This document shows positions 58,383 to 64,000 of a DNA stretch of 64,000 nt, piece after piece. Every line of letters starts with the position of its first letter. Within the stretch, counting starts at the first letter, position 1. Origin of the DNA: Heliopora coerulea (lineage: Eukaryota > Cnidaria > Anthozoa > Scleralcyonacea > Helioporidae); the NCBI GenBank assembly GCA_030142905.1, contig JASJOG010000449.1:100945-164944 (forward strand), given 5' to 3'. A program made the translations under genes and the position numbers. The notes under the pieces were generated by a model, which ran no database searches, was not told where the DNA came from, and saw only the letters and a list, made by a program, of their open reading frames with translations.

Positions 58383-61300
58383 GTAAGTATTACGACTGTT
58401 AGAAATTACGTTTTTTGTGGAAAATATACTCCAAGGATGAGCTAAAACTCAACGTCGTGCCCAGGGCCTTTCAAGAGCCAAGCAAACATTACGGAAAATT
58501 CTGAACAGCGGGAGCAAATGCCTCCGGCACAGGCTGTGGTCTTTAGTTGTAACTGGAATTTTCCTTGCTTGAACAAGATTCTTTTACCGCGCGTTTTGAG
58601 CGCATAGAAAGGACGAATTTAACACGAGCAATATTTTGGGTGTTTTTTTAAATTTTTGTTCAAGGACGTGCGTCCAAGTTTACAAAGTGAGCAAAATGCT
58701 GCTTGTTTTTGTCAGCATTTTTCGGAGCTTTTATCTCACGGTAGATGGCCAGTTATGGAGCATCTCAGGACCTGTGTTTTAACGTCGTCGGAAGAGACAT
58801 GAAAGTCTAACCATTTACTTATGTTGACGTAATAAACACCTCGATTATTCTGGGGCGTTGAAAAGTCGTCTGACCGAGCGCCAAGCGTGGATGTTGCAAC
58901 AGGACGATACTTGTGATGACCTCTATACTTCAAAAGATTATTTCAACTCTGCACGTGATTTGTCTGATGCAGTGTCAATTATTCATCCAATTTTGAGGGC
59001 CACGAGTTTAATTGTTACCTTCTTCAAACAAAGTCTGTTATTCGGCTCAATGCCAGCAAACCGAAGACATGGCCAATATGAAGTGGAATCCGTCACTGTA
59101 TTTGTGAAAATGAAAATTTGCTAGCAACACGTGTCCAGATTAGTTCCTTTCTTCACGATCTTTTTCAGTTTTGAAAGATTGCGAACGTGTCGGATAGTAA
59201 TATATGTACATTACAAAATCAATAAATTCAATATATTTATTGATTAATATTAAATATTAAAATTGATTAATAAGTCAAGTATTATTGTTTGAAAGAAATA
59301 AGGCAGATTTTGCTCAAATCTAATTCATATCTAAAGGGTTAAATTAACTTTCTCACAGGTCCCTCACTTCATGCTGTTCCACCAGTATTATCATTCGAAG
59401 ACCCAGCGGAACTCGCTTATTTTGAGGTCTCTGCGACCTCCGACTTAACGACGTCTGTGAAACACTATAAAGATGGATTCCATTCACTTCTCTGGCAGTG
59501 GCAGCCTGGGGACAGATTAACCTTACGGTTAGGAAGACGTGTTTCAGGCAAAATGAGCGGAATCAAGATTTGGATATACCGCAACCAGTCTTCAATTTCT
59601 AACCTCACCATCTCCCTTATTGACTCAACGGCATTCTCCAATCAGGCGATGATCATCAGTTTAAATTTTTCTCTGAATTTCAAAGGATGGCGCGCGGCAT
59701 GGGTTGGACTTCGAGAAGCCGAATCGCTTCCAAAAAATCCGGGATACGATCAAGTTGTTATAGACTCTCCTTCAGAAAATGTAACTTCCAAAGTAATTTT
59801 TGTAGACTTGCTGTGTCTGGCCACAAATGTACATAGGCAGTCACGTGACGAAATCGTTCCACCTATCGGCAAAAGCATTTACACAATAACAAGTCTTTGG
59901 CAGCAGGTTTACAAATGGAGTCGGGTTATCCCACCGCCTGTGGACGGGACAACGCCACTAAACCAAAGTGAAAAAGAGCACTTGGGGAACTTGACCCTAA
60001 TTGAAAAACGCCTCATGAATTGGTTTGCAAACGAAAGCCTGGGACCTAGCCATTACACTGGCAATTTAAAGAAGCGATGGGAATCGTTGGTTGTTCTTGG
60101 ATTTCACCAAGCAAGGAGGCTAATAAAAGAACTGAACATAACAATTACTGATGGTATTCTTACTGGGTCTCCTCTTTTTACGAAATATTCGGCATTTGGA
60201 AGTTCCCAAAAAATTGGAAGAAATAAAAAACTCGGATTGGTTACTAACGAGGTTCTTTTCCCCTTAACTTTGGAATACTACTTTTCAACGAAACCACAAC
60301 ACCTAAGGGATCAAGTTACCAGAGAGTTAGCGAACGTAAACAGACCTGTCCAACGAAGAGCTGCCGTAATGAGGATTACTAAAGGAGATGAAATACTTTG
60401 TGAATTTATGTTGGCAGAACTGGAGGCTTATAATACGCCGATTTCTCCCCGTGTTCTCCGAAACGTCCTTGATAGGCTAAATGAGAAAAAACTTGAAACT
60501 ATATTGCAGTTACTTGAGTATATTTCTGACCAAGGCTGGAGTGAAGGAAGCGGTTTTGGTTCGTTGGATCATGAGATGAACAAAGCTGGTTCTGGTTTCA
60601 TGCATTCGTTATATCTTCTCAAACCGGTGCTCGCACGGAAAGGCAAACTCGAGTCTGTGATAAAGACTATGAAATGGTACAACGAGTTTGGTGAGGTTTA
60701 CCAAACTAACTTCGAATTCAACGGTACCAGCGCCGATAGGATGCGCACCATCATACTCTATCGATTGGAAACAGTCCTCATGAACCCTGCGCGAACGATT
60801 AAAGAGCAGAGAGAGAAACTTAGAGACATGGCAGCGTACAGCCGATGGTGCAACAACGCTTTGCTTGTTAACACAGCGTTTGAAGGCGTTTTTAAGCCTG
60901 ATCTTTCGTGCTTTCACCATCTAGCAGTCTACGGTCCGGCCTATTCGCCGGAGGCTTTAACTGTAGCAGCGCTGGTATATTATTTGCTGGATGGCACGTC
61001 GTTTTCACTCAACCCAGATTCGAGGAAGAACATACGAGACAGACTCGATTCCTATCAGGAAATGGCTTTGCTGTATTCTATACCAAACTCGATCGCAGGT
61101 CGTTTTCCAGGTTATTCAAGCTCAACTTTAATTAAAATGCTACCTGCTTTTTCACATCTGTCGGCCGGTTCACAAAATCTTCAAGCTAATGGTGAACTTG
61201 AGCCTTTTTCACTAGGCCCGGATATTGGCATGGTGGAAACATTTCGAAGGTTATATCGCCCACACTACCCGAACGTAGTGGAATATTTGAGAAACGGCAC

Positions 61301-62804
61301 TCCGGGTCCAACGAATGAGTACTTGTTCTCGTTAGGCGCGTTGGAAACTATGGAAGCCATTTATAGCAAAGCTAAGCAAGCTAACATCACGGCGAGAAAG
61401 TCCCCAACGGGACACTGGGTACGAAATTACGCCGCATTGTCCATTCACCGTCGGGAAAACTGGGCGGTTAGCGTAAAGGGATTCAACCGATTCATTTGGG
61501 ATTACGAAAGTTCAAATGATGAGAACGTCTATGGCCTTTATGCATCACATGGGGCGCTCCAAATTTCCAACAGCGAGGAAAGCTTGAAGGCGTATGACGT
61601 AGAAAATGGTTGGGACTGGACACGAATTCCCGGAACCACAACTGTGAAAATGAATCTCGACCAGATGGTCAGCCGACCGTCAGCAAGATATTACCAGCAA
61701 TCGAAGTTGGTTGGGGGAGTTACTCTCGTGAGCAAAGACGCTAAGTTGGCCAATGGAGTATTCGCCATGCGGTTTCAACAACCACGTTACGATTTTCCGG
61801 CCCAGACTTTCAAGAGTAAAATTGAATTTTATTTCAAGAAGTCCGTTTTCTTCTACAACGACTTGATAGTTTGTCTTGGAAGTGATATAAATGTGGAGAA
61901 AAGTGATCCAAATCGCACGCAGACAACTTTGTTTCAGGACAAGCTTGTTAAGCCATCGGCGACTTCGACGATGTACATCAATGGCGTCACGAAGTGGCTT
62001 CGTCACGACCTACGCCTGCGCACTGATATTTCCGCCGCCATGTTGGATACAAACGGAAACGGTTACTACGTTCCAAAGGATTCTCCTTTAAACATTCAAA
62101 TCAGTCGACGACTATCACGAAAAAGTAGTGGAGAAGAAGTGAGTAGTGCTCGGTATGCCACCGCTTGGTTGGATCACGGAGTTAATCCTTTAAGCGCGCA
62201 TTATGAATACGCAATTCTTGTGGCCACAAATGCTGCGGACATTGAAGCCTTGAAGGCCGCTCAAAATTCCTCCTCTCCTCGATACGTAGTTCTGCAGAAG
62301 AACTCCGAAGCACACGTGGTCATGTTTACCAATTCGGTTAGCGCTTCCAGACTGTATGGCTACGCTTTCTACGACCGCAAGGCACTTACTAACGGTCCAG
62401 TTCGCCACGTTAGCGCCGAGTGTATCGTAATGGCCGAAGTCGATGGTCCAAATTTTTCCGATATTAACATTAGTATCAACTCGCCTGATCTTAACTTCAA
62501 CACCTCCAAGATACTTAATACTAGCGAGGACAATGGTGTGAACGAGTATTTTTACATGAGAAGTCAGCCGGTAGAAATAACAGTGGAGTTAAAGAATCCT
62601 GTTTCCTTGAACGTCCAGAGGGTTCTAGTCGATGGGAAAACAATCAGTAAGTCAGAATTGGGCGGCTACGTTGAAGTAGAACCAGATGACCCACTTCATC
62701 GAAGTCTAGGAGGGAGACGCGTCATTTTCAAGAGGCTTGTAAACGGTGAAAGTGTGGAAGCCCATCTTGTTGGGCGAGGAGACTTGGAAGCCGAGCTAAT
62801 ATAG
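58274..62804 (+). CDS. Polysaccharide lyase family 8, chondroitin ABC lyase-like, gene 2 (two exons)
   Basis: Predicted glycosaminoglycan lyase of 1184 residues, secreted or anchored at the cell surface. Exon 1 is 58274-58382 and exon 2 is 59359-62804. Donor GTAAGT and acceptor CTCACAG are both phase 1 and create a Ser codon. Exon 1 codes 36 residues with hydrophobic stretch HLVLLCALIVIWL followed by RMW, which looks like a signal anchor or an inefficiently cleaved signal. The large exon covers the N-terminal beta-sandwich, helical toroid and beta-sandwich domains. Signature words: SADRMRTIILY, NWAVSVKGF, NVYGLYASHG, GWDWTRIPGTTT, QTTLFQ, NGNGYYVP. All four residues matching the Proteus chondroitinase ABC catalytic set are present: His557 (His501), Tyr565 (Tyr508), Arg618 (Arg560), Glu753 (Glu653). 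It is therefore probably active. It is divergent from its paralogue at 23958-30618. Confidence 0.93.
58383..59358 (+). other. Single intron of lyase gene 2
   Basis: 976 bases, GT-AG, phase 1. The open frame inside it (58858-59124) has no recognised domain, and the AT-rich stretch 59195-59290 repeats TTAAATATTAAAATTGATTAAT-like words. Unlike the intron of gene 1, it holds no satellite. Confidence 0.75.
59359..62804 (+). CDS. Catalytic exon of lyase gene 2 (3.4 kb, no internal intron)
   Basis: Begins after the CTCACAG acceptor with GT completing a Ser codon, then PSLHAVPPVLSFEDPAELAY. The frame is open to TAG at 62804. The stretch from GTG at 59457 gives the longest computed open frame, but that GTG is an internal Val: 33 codons upstream are homologous to the start of the paralogue (AYFEVSATSDLTTS against NYFTVSRTSNLTIS). 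Confidence 0.92.
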
Positions 62805-63009
62805 ATCCTTTCCGCACTGAGTATGCAGTATCAAAATACTGTATCAAACAGTGGCGAAGCTAAGCATAGCGATTGATCATACTATGCGAATTTAAAATTA
62901 TCTCAAAGGTCTTTCAATTCAAAGGTCTTTATTGAATTCATAAGATAAAATAACATATTCTATATTACAAGTGTGGATATAAATAAATTAAAATACCATG
63001 TTATACTTA
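62805..63009. other. 3' flank of lyase gene 2 and 3' end of a LINE
   Basis: The last 100 bases appear to be the 3' untranslated end of the minus-strand LINE that follows. No gene. Confidence 0.5.
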
Positions 63010-64000
63010 AATTATTCAGTTTAAAAAGGTGTTCATAAATCCATTAGTGTTTATCTTTGGACGTTGACTAAACTTATTCCTTAAGTTATAATTAGTGTTT
63101 TTTGCTTTTGGTACATGACAACAGATTGGATGATTAGTGAGTGTAGATGCTTTTTTAATTATTTGTTTATCCTGATTTTCCAAACGTTTGCGTACATCCA
63201 GATATTTCGAAATGTATCTGCGTTTATGACAACGATCTAAAAAACACTGTATTGTGGTTAATTCAGAGTCAACGGCGCCGTAGACAGATAAGCCATAGGT
63301 AATATTAGACAATACAATACTGTTAAAAAGGTAGTCAATCTCGGCTTGCTCACAACCATCCTTACGTAGTAATCTGAGGACATGAAGACATCTGCTCGCC
63401 TTAGCTAGCTTATTTTTTACATGCAATGTAAACCTGTTATGTTGAAAAGTAACTCATAGTATACAGAGAGATTCACACTGTGGTATGTTCAACGTATTCG
63501 GGAAGGTCGCCTTTTTCCCCTTTTTTATAAAACGTCAGTTCTTTACATTTCTCGGAATTACATGACATGGAATTTATATCCGACCAATTCTTGAACTGAG
63601 TAACAAGCTGCTTTGAGCAATCCCTTTCATTCCATACTGGTGCTAATATGGTGTCATCATCAGCATATTTACAAAGGGCGTCTTCACTGCCTTGTTTAAC
63701 TTCCAGGTCATTAAGAAATATGTTGAATAAGAATGGTCCATCTTGCTATCCATCGTTGCTATCTTGGCATAGCAACAGGTCAAGCTCTCCATATATGAAA
63801 TTATGTACGACATTCAGACATCAAGCAAACCACATCCATCAAGTATTTTTGGAGCAATTTCTGGTAATGCTTAGCATCACTGCTTGCTTGACCATCAATT
63901 GTTGCATTTTTATATAGTGACCTTTGCGTTGGTGGATGTATGTGGCTTGATAGCTGAATATCGTTGATCATTATAAATTTGCATAGCATGATCGGTTGCT
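63010..64000 (-). mobile_element. LINE 3' part (reverse transcriptase), runs off the window edge
   Basis: Minus-strand reading from the edge: [27 protein letters not shown] (the YADD catalytic motif), [20 protein letters not shown], then, at 63426-63016, KLAKASRCLHVLRLLRKDG, LSNITYGLSVYGA and NTNYNLRNKFSQRP. These are the thumb and C-terminal parts of a jockey/CR1-type reverse transcriptase. A frame break near 63430 and stops near 63740 show it is decayed. The 5' part lies beyond the window. Confidence 0.85.

Noticed and set aside
59457..59459. GTG as start codon of lyase gene 2
   Set aside because: The frame is open upstream to a splice acceptor at 59358, and the upstream residues are homologous to the paralogue; eukaryotes rarely start at GTG.

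Overview
This is eukaryotic nuclear DNA. Genes are interrupted by GT-AG introns, there are large AT-rich spacers, and transposable elements are common: CR1-like LINEs, a Penelope-like element, tRNA-derived fold-back elements, a small hAT element and satellites. Together with the gene content this suggests an invertebrate, most likely an anthozoan cnidarian such as a stony coral. The taxon is an inference; nothing in the window proves it.

I can support three host protein genes. (1) On the minus strand, 19260 to 1529, lies a 12-exon gene for a DEAD-box helicase of the DDX20/Gemin3 type. I rebuilt it exon by exon; every junction keeps the reading frame and the product is about 1155 residues. Its large terminal exon encodes an acidic, repeat-bearing 756-residue tail. 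Its introns hold a degraded LINE, a 21-bp minisatellite, a tRNA-containing palindrome and a SINE-like repeat. (2) On the minus strand, 30618 to 23958, and (3) on the plus strand, 58274 to 62804, lie two divergent paralogues of a polysaccharide lyase family 8 enzyme resembling bacterial chondroitin sulfate ABC lyase. In both, a short exon coding a signal peptide or signal anchor is spliced by a phase-1 intron to one uninterrupted exon of about 3.4 kb carrying the whole enzyme. The second gene keeps all four residues matching the catalytic His/Tyr/Arg/Glu of the bacterial enzyme. The first has Thr where the catalytic Arg should be. This pair is the most interesting content of the window: a secreted or surface glycosaminoglycan lyase system in an apparent animal, with a gene layout that suggests an ancient bacterial origin followed by duplication and divergence.

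Layout: 1-1528 downstream of DDX20; 1529-19260 DDX20 gene; 19261-23957 spacer with fold-back repeats and a LINE scrap; 23958-30618 lyase gene 1, whose intron holds a pentanucleotide array over 1 kb long; 30619-58273 a 27-kb repeat-rich interval (a Penelope-like element with inverted arms, a second Penelope palindrome, tRNA-bearing inverted repeats, a LINE tail, a TIR element with a 13-bp minisatellite, a 365-bp hAT element with perfect 8-bp target duplication, a SINE-like repeat split by another element, and a hammerhead-ribozyme-like motif); 58274-62804 lyase gene 2; 63010-64000 the 3' part of a LINE running off the edge.

How the genes relate: the two lyases would act outside the cell or at its surface on chondroitin/dermatan-type chains (own matrix, food, microbes or mucus). 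DDX20 is a housekeeping RNA helicase of the SMN complex and is unrelated to them in function.
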